DNA of 64,000 nucleotides from Ww85 sp963745765 (lineage in GTDB: Bacteria > Desulfobacterota > Desulfobulbia > Desulfobulbales > Desulfocapsaceae), in contig CAVUYQ010000021.1 of NCBI GenBank assembly GCA_963745765.1, forward strand, positions 62,001 through 126,000, read 5' to 3'. Numbering within the stretch: the stretch's first letter is position 1; the number at the start of each line of letters is the position of its first letter. Of the stretch, positions 28,988 to 39,150 are shown piece by piece. The notes below the pieces were generated by a model that saw only the letters and a program-made list of their open reading frames with translations, ran no database searches and had not been told where the DNA came from. The position numbers were made by a program, and so were the translations under genes.

Positions 28988-29455
28988 ATGAAAAAGACAA
29001 TAGCGATCGCAGCAGTCATCACCACTATCGGACTTGCCGGTTTGACCCAGGCTTACGCATGGGGACCACGCGGCGGCGGCAACTACGGAAACTGCCCGCA
29101 GTTCACGGGAAGCCAGTACAGCCAGGTCGATCCTGCGATGCAGGAAAAATTCGATAAATTCTTTACCGATACCCAGGCACTTCGCAAAGAGATCGCCATG
29201 AAGCGTGCTGAGAAGCAGGCCCTGATGAGAGCCGCTACCCCTGATCCGACTGCCGTAAGCAAGGTCACCGGAGAACTTTTTGACCTGCGGGCAGCAATGC
29301 GGCAGAAGGCCGACGAGGCCGGTGTTTCAAACTTCGTCGGGCCGATGAACGGTCGCGGTGATGGTACCGGCATGTGGGGCGGATCTGGCCGAGGTGGTCG
29401 TTTCATGGATAATGGTATGGGTTCCCGTGGCCACATGGGCGGCCGCAGCTGGTAG
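28988..29455 (+). CDS. ZraP/Spy-like periplasmic metal-stress chaperone
   Basis: A 155-residue exported protein. The signal peptide MKKTIAIAAVITTIGLAGLTQAYA is probably cleaved after AYA. The mature part starts with Gly-rich WGPRGGG, then a helical LTxxQ-family core (AMQEKFDKFFTDTQALRKEI, MKRAEKQALMRA), and ends in a Gly/Met/His-rich tail (GMGSRGHMGGRSW) suited to metal binding. TAGGAG lies before the ATG. Family knowledge: ZraP/CpxP/Spy proteins are periplasmic chaperones, some zinc-binding. A strong terminator follows. Confidence 0.8.
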   Translation: MKKTIAIAAVITTIGLAGLTQAYAWGPRGGGNYGNCPQFTGSQYSQVDPAMQEKFDKFFTDTQALRKEIAMKRAEKQALMRAATPDPTAVSKVTGELFDLRAAMRQKADEAGVSNFVGPMNGRGDGTGMWGGSGRGGRFMDNGMGSRGHMGGRSW

Positions 29456-29485
29456 TACCGTTTTTCTCCCGCCCTCCTCCCCCGA

Positions 29486-29520
29486 CCTGTCCGGCATGTA
29501 TCAAGCCGGGCAGGTTTTTT
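29486..29520 (+). terminator. intrinsic terminator after the ZraP-like gene
   Basis: CCTGTCCGGC pairs with GCCGGGCAGG (one G-U) around a 9-base loop, followed by six T. Confidence 0.85.
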
Positions 29521-29677
29521 CATGCCCAACCCCTGCTCATCCTGCTGAAGAATAGTTGCATGTACACCACTAACGTAATAATATGAGTGGAGAATTGGTG
29601 ATGAAGCTGTTGGTATGTTCTTCGTATCCTCCGGGAAGTAGTTTTTAGAGGTATAGAGGTTCACAGGGGAGACCAGG

Positions 29678-30652
29678 ATGTCAAAAAACAAAAACTCGGT
29701 TCGTGTCGCCGTTGTTCAGGCAGCGCCGGTACTTTTTGATCGGCAGGGAACACTTGAAAAAATCGGTCAACTTACCACGGAAGCAGTTTCCCGGGGTGCT
29801 GAGCTTATTTTATTTCCCGAGGCTTTTATTTCCGCCTATCCTCGTGGCATGGATTTCGGTGCCGTGGTCGGGGCCCGTTCAGACGAGGGACGTGAAGCTT
29901 TCCGGCGTTACTGGGAAAGCTCACTGGACCTTTCCGGACCGGATTTTGACCGGCTCACCGGCATGGCCCGGGACCATAAGGTTCACCTCGTTATCGGTGT
30001 CATTGAGCGGGAAGACGGCACGCTTTACTGCACCGTACTCTTCTTTTCACCGGACGGTTATCTCGGTAAACATCGTAAACTGATGCCTACCGGTTCCGAA
30101 CGGCTGGTATGGGGTTTTGGCGACGGTGCCACTCTGCCGGTCTTTGAGACTCCCCTGGGAAAACTTGGGGCGGTCATTTGCTGGGAAAATTATATGCCGC
30201 TCCTGCGCATGGCGATGTACAGCAAGGGGATTCAGCTCTACTGCGCACCAACAGCAGACAACCGTGATTCCTGGTTTGCCACGATGCGCCATATCGCCAT
30301 TGAGGGCCGCTGTTTCGTGCTGTCCTGCAACCAGTTTGTCAGGGCAAATGATTATCCGGCAGACCTGTGTCCTTCTGATAACCCTGAAGCCATCATTTCA
30401 CGAGGCGGGAGCTGTATTGTCGATCCCTTTGGGAATTTCCTCGTAGAGCCTCATTTTGCAGGTGAAGATATCCTGACGGCAACCCTTGATATGGATGAAA
30501 TTGCCAGGGGCAAATATGATTTTGACGTGGTCGGGCACTATGCCAGACCCGATGTCTTTCAATTGCAGGTGAATGAACGGGCGACACCCGCCGTAGTCCT
30601 CACGGGCAAAGACACTGCTTCGTTTGTTAAAGAAGCGGATGAGACAGTCTAG
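29678..30652 (+). CDS. nitrilase
   Basis: A 324-residue carbon-nitrogen hydrolase of the nitrilase branch: converts nitriles to carboxylic acids and ammonia. The catalytic triad is visible as Glu48 (LFPEAFISAYPRG), Lys134 (KHRKLMPT) and Cys168 (AVICWENYMPLL). The CWENYMP form with the HRKLMPT loop is typical of true nitrilases rather than amidases. It is a single-gene unit with about 130 bases to the downstream P-type ATPase. Substrate range (aliphatic or aromatic) is not readable. Confidence 0.9.
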   Translation: MSKNKNSVRVAVVQAAPVLFDRQGTLEKIGQLTTEAVSRGAELILFPEAFISAYPRGMDFGAVVGARSDEGREAFRRYWESSLDLSGPDFDRLTGMARDHKVHLVIGVIEREDGTLYCTVLFFSPDGYLGKHRKLMPTGSERLVWGFGDGATLPVFETPLGKLGAVICWENYMPLLRMAMYSKGIQLYCAPTADNRDSWFATMRHIAIEGRCFVLSCNQFVRANDYPADLCPSDNPEAIISRGGSCIVDPFGNFLVEPHFAGEDILTATLDMDEIARGKYDFDVVGHYARPDVFQLQVNERATPAVVLTGKDTASFVKEADETV

Positions 30653-30784
30653 ACCGTTGAGAAGATGAGCACCCTCGGTCTAGAGGGAAAATCGAGATTA
30701 GAGCTGACACGTTCAGAATGGAAGGTATCTGATGCTACAAAACAATCATTATCTGGAAAAGCCACCACACATTATAACTATCAC

Positions 30785-33336
30785 ATGAATATCAATGCAA
30801 AAATAGATATGTCCCAGGGCTTGAGTGAAACTCAGGCCCAAGAAAAAAGAGCCAAGGAAGGATTTAATGAACTTCCCTCTTCCAAGCCCAGGAATCTCTT
30901 TGCGATCGCCTTGGGAATGGTCCGGGAACCTATGTTCCTGTTGCTGGTGGCCTGTGGTACGCTCTATCTGATCCTGGGCGATGTGCAGGAAGGGGTAATG
31001 CTCTTAGGTTTTGTCTTCGTGATAATGGGAATAGAGCTCTACCAGGAAAAGAAGACTGAAAAGGCTTTAGATGCCTTGAAGGATCTGGCAAGCCCCACGA
31101 GCCCTGGTCGTTCGCGATGGAAGCGAAAAGAGAATTGCCGGCAGAGAGGTGGTAACCGATGATATAATTATCCTCCAGGAGGGGGACCGGGTGCCGGCAG
31201 ATGCCACTGTTCTGACATCCGTTAATCTCTTGGCCGATGAATCGTTGCTCACCGGAGAATCCGTGCCGGTGAGAAAAAACGAATGGGATACGCATTTAGA
31301 AAAAACGCATCCCGGTGGTGATGATCTGCCTTTTGTCTATTCCGGTTCCTTGATTGTTCAGGGCAGCGGGATGGCAAAGGTGACCGCTATCGGCATGAAC
31401 ACGGAGATCGGCGACATCGGCAAGGCCCTGGAATCGGTAACGGAAGAAGAAACCAAACTAAAACGTGAAATGGGTTCGCTGATCAAGAAACTGGCGATTA
31501 TCGGGATTTCTCTTTGTCTGCTGGTGATCGCGGTCTACACCATTCTCCCGAGGCGATTTACTAAAAGGCTTTCTTGCGGGACTGACACTGGCAATGGCCA
31601 TGCTGCCCGAGGAATTTCCCGTTGTCCTTGCGGTGTTTATGGCACTTGGCGCCTGGCGTATGTCGAAGCAGAGCGTATTGACCAGGAAACCTGCGGCTAT
31701 TGAAACTCTCGGCTCAGCAACTGTCTTCTGTTCAGACAAAACAGGAACCCTCACTGAGAATAAAATGACCGTTTCCTGGCTGTATAACGGTTCGCAGTAC
31801 TTTTCCTTGGCTGACCACCAAAACTTTCCGGAGACATTTCACGAAATTTTCGAATACGGCATGCTTTCGAGCCAGACCAATCCTTTTGATCCCATGGAAA
31901 AAGCCATTTTAAAGATGAGCGAGTTGCATCTTAAGGGGACCGAACATATCCATGCCGATTGGGAGATGCTGAAAGAATATCCTCTTTCAAAGGAATTGCT
32001 GGCCATGTCGAGAGTGTTTAAACAGAAGGGGACAGATGAAAAAACAATCGCTGTAAAAGGCGCTCCAGAGGCAATATTTGATCTTTGTCATCTGGGTGCG
32101 CAACAACAGCAGGAAATGGCATCTGCCGTTGAACACCTGGCCGGGATGGGGTTGCGGGTTCTTGGCGTAGGCAAGGCACGGATCGAATCGTCCGACTTAC
32201 CTAATATTCAACATGGTTTCGACTTTGAATTTGTCGGCCTCATCGGTTTGTCGGATCCTATCCGGCCAAATGTGCCGGCAGCAATAGCTGAATGCCAGCT
32301 GGCAGGCATCAGGGTGATCATGATAACCGGGGATTATCCCGTAACTGCTATGAATATTGCCAGAGAAATAGGGTTGCAGAACCATGGTATCTGTATAACC
32401 GGTCAAGAGTTGCAGGTGATGTCTGAGTCTGATCTGTGTGAGAAAATTCAACATGTTAATGTGTTTGCCCGGGTCGTCCCGGAACAGAAACTGAAAATTG
32501 TCAACGCGCTCAAGAAAAACAAAGAAATTGTTGCCATGACGGGTGACGGGGTCAACGATGCTCCGGCCTTAAAGGCCGCTCATATTGGTATCGCCATGGG
32601 AGAGAAGGGCACCGATGTCGCCCGGGAGGCCTCCTCCCTGGTGCTGATGGATGATAACTTCGCCTCTATTGTCGGCGCCATCAGGATGGGACGCCGAATT
32701 TTTGATAATCTCCAGAAAGCCCTGGGGTACATTTTCGCAATACATGTGCCTATTGCCGGCCTTTCCCTCATCCCGATCTTTTTTGCCGACCTGCCATTGA
32801 TTCTCTGGCCCGTTCATATCGTCTTCATGGAACTGATAATAGACCCCGCCTGTTCGATAATATTCGAGGCGGAGAGGGCGGAGATCAACGTCATGTCCAG
32901 GCCGCCAGCAAGAATTGATGAGCGTTTTTTCGGGGGGCGGAAGATTTTCCTCAGCTGCCTGCAGGGGCTCGGGGTATTAACCATCGTCCTGGCACTTTAT
33001 GGGCTTGGATTGTATCTGGAATATTCAGAAAAAGAGGTCAGGGCATTCTGTTTCATCACCCTTATCTCCTCGAATATTGCCATTATTATGTCCAACCGGT
33101 CATGGACCAGAAACATTTTCCAGATACTTATTACTCCAAATCCAACGGTCAAATGGGTAGTCGGTGGAGCGATACTTTTCCTCACCATGGTTTTAACTAT
33201 TCCATTTTTGACGGAACTATTTCTTTTTGAAAAGGTGGATTTGCTGGAAATCATGGTCTGTGCTGCAGCAGGTGTGTTGAGTATAACGGGATTTGAGATC
33301 TACAAACTGGTGGCATACCGCTTTCGAATCTCTTGA
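30785..33336 (+). CDS. P2-type cation-transporting ATPase (PMCA/SERCA-like), two frameshifts
   Basis: About 850 residues when joined. The actuator region reads GDRVPADATVL and DESLLTGESVPV, membrane segment 4 MAMLPEEFPVVLAVF, the phosphorylation site FCSDKTGTLTENKM, and the hinge MTGDGVNDAPALKAAHIGIAMG. Membrane segment 6 carries FMELIIDPACSIIFEAE. Frame breaks lie near 31091 (CCCCACGAG) and 31548 (CTCCCGAGG, extra C); correcting them gives RALVVRDGSEKRIAGREVV and RGDLLKGFLAGLTLAM. The ion is not certain; the family includes Ca2+ and Na+/K+-type pumps. The start codon is weakly supported (no clear binding site). Confidence 0.82.
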
Positions 33337-33646
33337 GTATGGTGCTTTTCGTGCTCAATGAGCTGCTGTTCGCAGTCGGTCTGTCCTTTGTTTTCAGCCT
33401 TAGTCCGTGCCTATCTCGTGTGAAGGATGTCCTCGATTTCCAAACATCGAGGGGTGCTTTGAATAAAAGATTTCGGTATACAAGCGTTTTGCTTGTACGA
33501 GAGCGTGAAATTGTGAAAACGATTGAACCGCGCGGCATCATGAATTGACCAGAATATAGTATCATATCCCCGGGTCATGCATACAAAAAGTACCTGTTTT
33601 CATTATCTTTTTACTCAACAGAATGAACCCGGACTATTCTCGATAA
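33337..33646. other. intergenic region with two small hairpins
   Basis: Between convergent genes. CCTCGAT/ATCGAGG near 33430-33453 and TACAAGC/GCTTGTA near 33479-33497 are short inverted repeats, without a clear T-run. No convincing gene. Confidence 0.35.
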
Positions 33647-34315
33647 TCATGAGCGGTGCATGCTTTTTGTCCCAGTTATCATGGATTTCACAAGGTTCTC
33701 ATTATGCATTTTACTTGAGAGAGCAACTCCTGTTATATGAAAACAAATCAAAATCAGCATGAATTGAGCGGACAGTTCATGAATGTCACTCCATACACTG
33801 TCGCTATCATTATCGTCCTTGCCGGAATTTTTATGTCTGTCTTCTCTCTCATTTTGATCTTTATGTCTTTCTTGTCTGTCATCGTCAGCATAACTGTTCT
33901 TGACAATTGAAAAAATGTTACCACGGTCCAATGAAGCGTTCCTGCCCTTCATGGTGAATGCTTGGTATCCGCTCACACAGGTCAGTATGCTGAGTGCCAA
34001 TAATGAAATAATCATCCAGGCTGCTGCAGGATTGTGGCCAGTATAATAGGTGGCTTTCCCGTTCAGGAGTTCTTTTATATAGTTCAGGGCATGTGCCGGG
34101 GGGCAGATAAAATCACTGAAAAGAGCATGTTTCGTACCACAAAACCCCCAAACGATGCGAACCATTACCAGACCAAAAACAACATAACCTGCATATCGAT
34201 GAAGAGCTCCTTTGTCATCTCCTGTTACGTAAGCGACAAAAAAGAACAACACCAATGACCAATGGAATACACGTACAAATAGATCCCATACCGGTATCCG
34301 ATTATTCTTATTCAT
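33647..34315 (-). CDS. cytochrome b561 (Ni/Fe-hydrogenase b-type) domain protein
   Basis: A 222-residue membrane protein of the prokaryotic di-haem cytochrome b561 family. VWDLFVRVFHWSLVLFFF holds the first haem-ligand His; LHRYAGYVVFGLVMVRIVWGF and FHITGVALSS hold further ones, with four membrane helices in all. GAGG lies 10 bases before the ATG. Odd: between helices 3 and 4, residues ~145-175 are a run of charged residues (DDDRQERHKDQNEREDRHKN), longer than the family's usual loop. It probably passes electrons between quinol and a periplasmic partner. Confidence 0.8.
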   Translation of the reverse strand: MNKNNRIPVWDLFVRVFHWSLVLFFFVAYVTGDDKGALHRYAGYVVFGLVMVRIVWGFCGTKHALFSDFICPPAHALNYIKELLNGKATYYTGHNPAAAWMIISLLALSILTCVSGYQAFTMKGRNASLDRGNIFSIVKNSYADDDRQERHKDQNEREDRHKNSGKDDNDSDSVWSDIHELSAQFMLILICFHITGVALSSKMHNENLVKSMITGTKSMHRS

Positions 34316-34346
34316 TCGTCTTTTACCTCAAGTAGTATGCATGATC

Positions 34347-35543
34347 TCAGTTCAGGTTTTTAGCGAACTGTTCCTCTTTCTTTTTATAGGCCGTAGCTGC
34401 ATATTCTTTTCTAATTGGTGTTCCTGCATCCATTGCGGTAGGTATCTGAGCCTGGGATCGGAGTGTGATGTTGAGGATCTCGCTGGGTTGCCACAAGTGC
34501 ATTCTCGGTCCCCACGTGCCAGTGCCACGGCAGACCAGTAATGTCATCCCTCCAACTTCGTGACGCCCGTTGACCATAATGTACTCCAAGGCAACAAGAA
34601 GACTGAATGGCCAAACCTGACCACCGTGAGTATGACCAGACAACATGAGTTCGACTCCTGCTTGTGCCGCATCATGGTAGTCCTCAGGAATATGAGATAA
34701 TAGGATGAGTGCACCTGCCGGGTGCTCTGGGAGGAGGATTCCAGGAGGATGTAGTTGCCTCTTGGGTATGATCACGGGCTAGCTTTCGACCGGCCAAAAC
34801 TATTCCCTTTATCGGTTGTGTCATCTCGTTTTGCAGAATATGGAACTGCGTCCCATTATTTGATGTACTCGGATTTTCCGTTTTCCCATGATTCTCGTGA
34901 TTCCCATTCACGGCCCAGACACCAAGGGGGGCCGATAATCTTCGGAAAACGGGTGCAAATATCTCGGTGTCTTCTCCATGCCCTTCGTATATATCTCCAA
35001 GGAGTACAACTATATCGGGTTTCAATGCCTGGACTTGCTCGATACGGGATTCAAGCCACTGCGGCCGAGAATAGATCCCAGGTGGAGATCGGAAAGTGCC
35101 ACAAGGGTTGTTCCGTCCAAATCCCGGGGTAATTCATTCAGTTGTACTTCATAACTGGTAACGATCGGAGGTCGGATCCCCTGGATCGTCGCTACTATTG
35201 TGAGCACGCAACCACCCAGCAGGGCCCAACCCCGAAGTCGCGGGGCAATGTGTGGGAAAAAACAACCGAATCCTGTTAGGAGGTCAACAGGGAAAAGGCA
35301 GACGAAAAGAAGAAAGAGTATACCCGTGAGTGTGATCCCTATAAAATCAGCTGTTGAAGCCCAGGCTGGACTCCCCCCATGACCAAGAAATCGTCCGACG
35401 GCGATGAACAGCCAGATGATGATACCGCCATAAATGAACATCATTGTAGAAACAGTTTCACCGAGTCCCGGTAGTGAGGACATTCTCCAGATAATATAAA
35501 CAAGGAGACTTGTTGAAACGATAGTCAGGGCGAATCCGAACAT
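34347..35543 (-). CDS. membrane-anchored metallophosphoesterase (YkuE-like), two frameshifts
   Basis: About 395 residues when joined. Roughly four N-terminal hydrophobic segments precede the calcineurin-like domain: LVALSDLHLGS (DxH metal motif), then in the next frame PDIVVLLGDIYEGHG (GDxxx) and WAVNGNHENHG (GNHE), then in a third frame ALILLSHIPEDY and LMLSGHTHGGQVWPF (GHTHGGQ). All five metallophosphoesterase blocks are present. The first break is near 35063 (missing base before CAGTGGC gives QWLESRIEQVQALK); the second is near 34770-34790. The TTG at 35552 is an alternative start. Confidence 0.8.
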
Positions 35544-35733
35544 AAAACTCAAGGCTGCATATTCAATCTATCCGGGAAGAAATCTCTTGCAATTCATGCA
35601 AGAAATGGTGCCAGCCCCGGAAATAATTTTCATATCCGGTCCAGTTTGAAGAAGCAAACGGCCGGGGAAATGATGTTATCCTCTTTCAGTGTGGATCTTT
35701 TCTGTACGAGGCTTCGCAAAAAGTTCCATTTTC

Positions 35734-35916
35734 TCACAACATAATTACTCGATTTTTTCCAGATGCATGCACACACCTCATTGAAGAGTGTGAATATCGA
35801 AGCTTACGGTCGCCGGTCGGGTTGCATCTCCCTGCAAAATCAACTGCATTGACCCATGAAGAGGTGATTTGGGCCTTGGTGCTGCAGCCGGTGAAAAAGA
35901 ATGGTACAAATGCCAC
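35734..35916 (-). pseudogene. possible lipoprotein remnant
   Basis: The frame reads AFVPFFFTGCSTKAQITSSWVNA, a hydrophobic stretch with a lipobox-like FTGC followed by a family-like mature start. Only ~60 codons remain, and the upstream continuation (KKANQLILFVAF) has no start codon in frame. It looks like the 5' part of a small outer-membrane lipoprotein gene that is broken or truncated. The surrounding 35.55-36.04 kb contains nothing else I can support. Confidence 0.3.
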
Positions 35917-36044
35917 AAAGAGGATTAACTGGTTCGCTTTTTTATCATTTTCATGGCCGAAACCTTGGTTTGTTCCAGATGATCTGCAGGACTGAATCGC
36001 CTGATCATCCAGTAAACGTCATATCGACTGGTATTGGCAGAAGA

Positions 36045-36601
36045 TCAGCCATCAAAGAGGCTGTTTTCCAGTTTAAGCAGGTTCTTTTTTGCTCGCAATC
36101 CTCCGGCGTAACCGACAAGTTCACCACTACTGCCAATGATGCGATGGCAGGGAATAAGAATGGAAATGGCGTTTGCCCCATTCGCGCCGGCGACAGCCCG
36201 CACTGCTCTCTGATTGCCAATTTTTTCTGCAAGCTGCAGGTAGCTCGATGTAGTTCCATAGGGTACCTGAAGCAGCTCATGCCAGACATGTTTCTGGAAT
36301 GCTGTTCCGATCATCAGCAGGGGAACATCAAAATGTTGTCTCCGGCCGGCAAAATATTCCTGTAACTGCTGGATGGCATGGTGCAGAAATTCGATTTTAT
36401 CTTCGACTAAAGACAGCCCCCGATACCCTTGAGTAGCCGGTTATCGATAGCCTGACGCATTTTTCGGTGACGCCAGTCACACAGGCACAACTTTTCGTCA
36501 ACCGAGCCGAGGACGAGCTCTCCAAAAGGGCTTTTGAATACTCGATGATAATCTTCTTCATTTAGTTGTTGCGTGATGAATTCAGGCGCAGGACAATCCA
36601 T
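36045..36601 (-). CDS. ogt: methylated-DNA--[protein]-cysteine methyltransferase, one frameshift
   Basis: Repairs O6-alkylguanine by suicide transfer to a cysteine. The N-terminal domain (HRVFKSPFGELVLGSVDEKLC) is in one frame. After a break in a run of five G at about 36418-36422 the other frame continues SLVEDKIEFLHHAIQQLQEYF and FQKHVWHELLQVPYG, then NAISILIPCHRIIGSSGEL, which holds the active-site Cys in PCHR, and GYAGGL. Joined length ~185 residues, normal for Ogt/MGMT. Confidence 0.88.
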
Positions 36602-36624
36602 GAAAATGGATTGGGTTAGCCCAT

Positions 36625-37100
36625 TTACTGCTTGCTGGAGAGGGGAATCAGGCCGGTACTATCGTCCTTTCTTCGCAATGAATATACTAGCCCATCCAGC
36701 CCTTTTTCAAGCTTGATCAATTGCTCTTCAGGCAGTGTTTCAAGTGCTCTGGTCAATTCACCCTGGGCCGGCTGGGGGGCGAGCCTCAGGAGTTCTTCAC
36801 CTTTAGGGGTTAGGAACAGGTGCACGGCACGCTGATCCGTTTTGCTCCTGTCACGGACCAGCAAATTTTTTGCTTCGAGCTTGTCGAGCATGTTGCTGCA
36901 TGTCGAGGGGTGAATGGACAGTGCCGCGGCGAGTTGCGAGACCTTCAGGCCGGGTGGGTGTAAATCTCGTAGAGCATCCAGAGCTTGGCGCTGCTCAGCC
37001 CGCATGTCTTCTCGACAAACCTGGAATGAGCCTGTACGGCCCTGATGAGAATGCGTAGGTGTTGTGTGACTTTTTGCACACAGACTGTTCTTGTATTCAT
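36625..37100 (-). CDS. MarR-family transcriptional regulator, one frameshift
   Basis: About 158 residues when joined. The ATG at 37100 starts NTRTVCVQKVTQHLRILIRA; after CCCACCCGG at about 36953 (one C missing) the other frame continues GLKVSQLAAALSIHPSTCSNMLDKLEAK (winged helix-turn-helix) and RAVHLFLTPKGEELL (wing). The C-terminal dimer helix follows. It lies directly upstream of ogt in the same direction, which may mean joint control. Confidence 0.8.
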
Positions 37101-37202
37101 AGCGCCCCGTGAGATAAAATTTCCAGGATCATTGTTCGTTGTTTAATCTGTTGCAGGGGGCTGTTCCAGCTTTTTCTTCATTTCCTTGCATTTTGCCTTT
37201 TT

Positions 37203-37233
37203 AATCCGGTGAACGGGTAACCCTCACCGGATT
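37203..37233. terminator. inverted repeat between proX and marR (possible terminator)
   Basis: AATCCGGTGA and TCACCGGATT are perfect complements around an 11-base loop. On the minus strand, the direction of both flanking genes, no T-run follows; the T-run is on the plus-strand 5' side. The terminator role is therefore uncertain. Confidence 0.45.
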
Positions 37234-37252
37234 TAAAAGGGCCGCGATTATT

Positions 37253-38271
37253 CTACATCGCTGCTTTTCTCGACTCTTCGAGCCAGCCTTCCCACTGCGC
37301 TTTATTCTTGGCGATCCATTCATCGGCATGGCGCTCGATATCCTTCTGGCTCTTTTCGCCGTCATTCATGCGCGTGTTCTGCTCGTTGATATCCATCAGC
37401 GGCAGTTTGAAAATCTCAAAAAATTTCCGTGCCGCCGGATTATCTGCCGTGAATTTCTTGTTGGCGACAATCCGGATATCGGAAACGACAAAACCGAGTT
37501 TGACCGGATCCGGACGGCCCCTCAATGCACCTGAACCGTCATACGATCTACCGCAGACTTTTGTGCTTCGGTCGGCATTATTTCCGGCACGTTCATCCAG
37601 ACAACATCCTTGCCCGGTTTCAACTTGAAGATGGTCCAGTTCGGTGACCAGGTGTAGAAGAAGATGGGTTCACCGGCATTATACTCGGCCAGGGCGGAGG
37701 CCATGCCTGCTTCAATAGGAGGCGGTTACCGGGTTGATGTCGCCTGAAAGGTTATAGACATCCATGTGATGCGAGATAACGCCTTCACAACCCCAGCCAG
37801 GGGGACAGGCGGTCAGGTCGGCTTTGCCGTCCCCGTTTTTGTCAAAGGCTTGTTTGACTTCGTCGCGTTTGAAGTCATCAAGGGAGGTGATACCGAAGTG
37901 ATCGGCGTCTTTTTTGATACCAGGTAGCCCTGCAGGCCGCCGGCTTTTACTACGTATCCGATCTTTTCGGCCTTTTCATCGAAATCCTTGGGCAGTTGGG
38001 CTGTTATGCATCGGGGAACCAGCCGTTAGACCAGAAATCGACATCCCCGAGCACCAGAGACTTGTAAAAGATAGGGTTGGTTAATTCTTTCGGTTTATTG
38101 ACGTTATAGCCCAGTTCTTCAAACCCTTGCTTACCAGGGCCTCCTGGAAAAAGCCGGTATTCCAGGTCGCCCGAGCCGGGCGCGGTGACTCCTTTTCCCG
38201 GCAGTTGCTTCTGCCGCGAAAGCCGGCAAAGCCAGCTACAGCATTAGTAAAGTTAAAAGTATTCTTTTCAT
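37253..38271 (-). CDS. proX: glycine betaine/proline ABC transporter substrate-binding protein, many frameshifts
   Basis: The periplasmic binding protein of the ProVWX system. Pieces in several frames line up with one protein of ~335 residues: signal peptide start MKRILLTLLML at 38271, then NPIFYKSLVLGDVDFWSNGW, EKIGYVVKAGGLQGYLV, HFGITSLDDF, AEYNAGEPIFFYTWSPNW, DVVWMNVPEIMP, and a C-terminus ending ARKFFEIFKLPLMDI and WEGWLEESRKAA. At least five frame changes are needed, plus an in-frame TAG at codon 12. Either a genuine pseudogene or a badly sequenced stretch; proV beside it is intact. Confidence 0.7.
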
Positions 38272-38310
38272 GCATTTTCCTTTGAACGATGGGGTGAATC
38301 GAAATAATTA

Positions 38311-39146
38311 CTATTTCTGAGCCCATGCCCTGGGTAATGCGTCCAGGACGATGGCCAGCAGGACGATGGACAGTCCGCCGATTGTCGCCAGTCCGATATC
38401 AAGGCTGTTCAGCCCAAGCACGACGGGGTTGCCCGAGGCCGCCGGCGCCGATGAGCGCGGCAATGACAACCATGGAAAGAGCCATCATGATTGTCTGGTT
38501 GAGTCCAGCCATGATCGTCGGCAGGGCAAGCGGTATCTGGACCCTGCGCAGGACCTGCCAGTTTGTTGCCCCAAAGGCAACGGCCGCTTCAACGAGTTCG
38601 GGATGGACCTGGCGGATTCCCAGGCTGGTGAGCCTGAATAATCGGCGGCAGGGCGAAGACAATGGTGGCCAGAACGCCTGCCACAGTGCCGATGGAAAAG
38701 AGCATGACGATCGGCACCAGGTAGACAAAGGCCGGTGTCGTCTGCATGGCATCAAGGCAGGGACGGAGAAGCGCGTCGAAGCGATCACTCCGTCCGGCCC
38801 AGATACCGAGCGGTACGCCGACGATGGCGCAGAAGACGACCGAGCATAAAACCATGGCCAGGGTTATCATGGTTTCTTCCCAGAGACCGAGCAGACCGAT
38901 AAAGGTAAGGGCCGCAAAGGAAAAAATCGCCAGTCTGGTGCCGGATACCTTCCAGGCGACCAGGCAAAAGGCCAGGATGATTAACAGCGGCGGGATGGCC
39001 TGCAGTCCGTTTTCAAGGTTGGAAAGTGTCAGCTCAACCGGCCATTTGATGATCTGAAAAAACCACCGATATCCGTCAACAAGCCAGTCAACAAAATAGG
39101 TTATCCAGTCATCCAGTGGGATGACCTGGTCTTCAAAGCTGAACAT
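38311..39146 (-). CDS. proW: glycine betaine/proline ABC transporter permease, two frameshifts
   Basis: About 278 residues when joined. The N-terminus has WITYFVDWLVDGYRWFF, then several helices, the MetI-like loop ALPPIIRLTSLGIRQVHPEL and EAAVAFGATNWQVLRRVQIPLALP (EAA loop that docks ProV), then GAGGLGNPVVLGLNSLDIG. Breaks: near 38631 (extra C before AGGCTCACC) and near 38430 (extra G in CTCGGGCAA). It starts 4 bases after the proV stop; the same operon as proV and proX. Confidence 0.8.
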
Positions 39147-39150
39147 TTTT

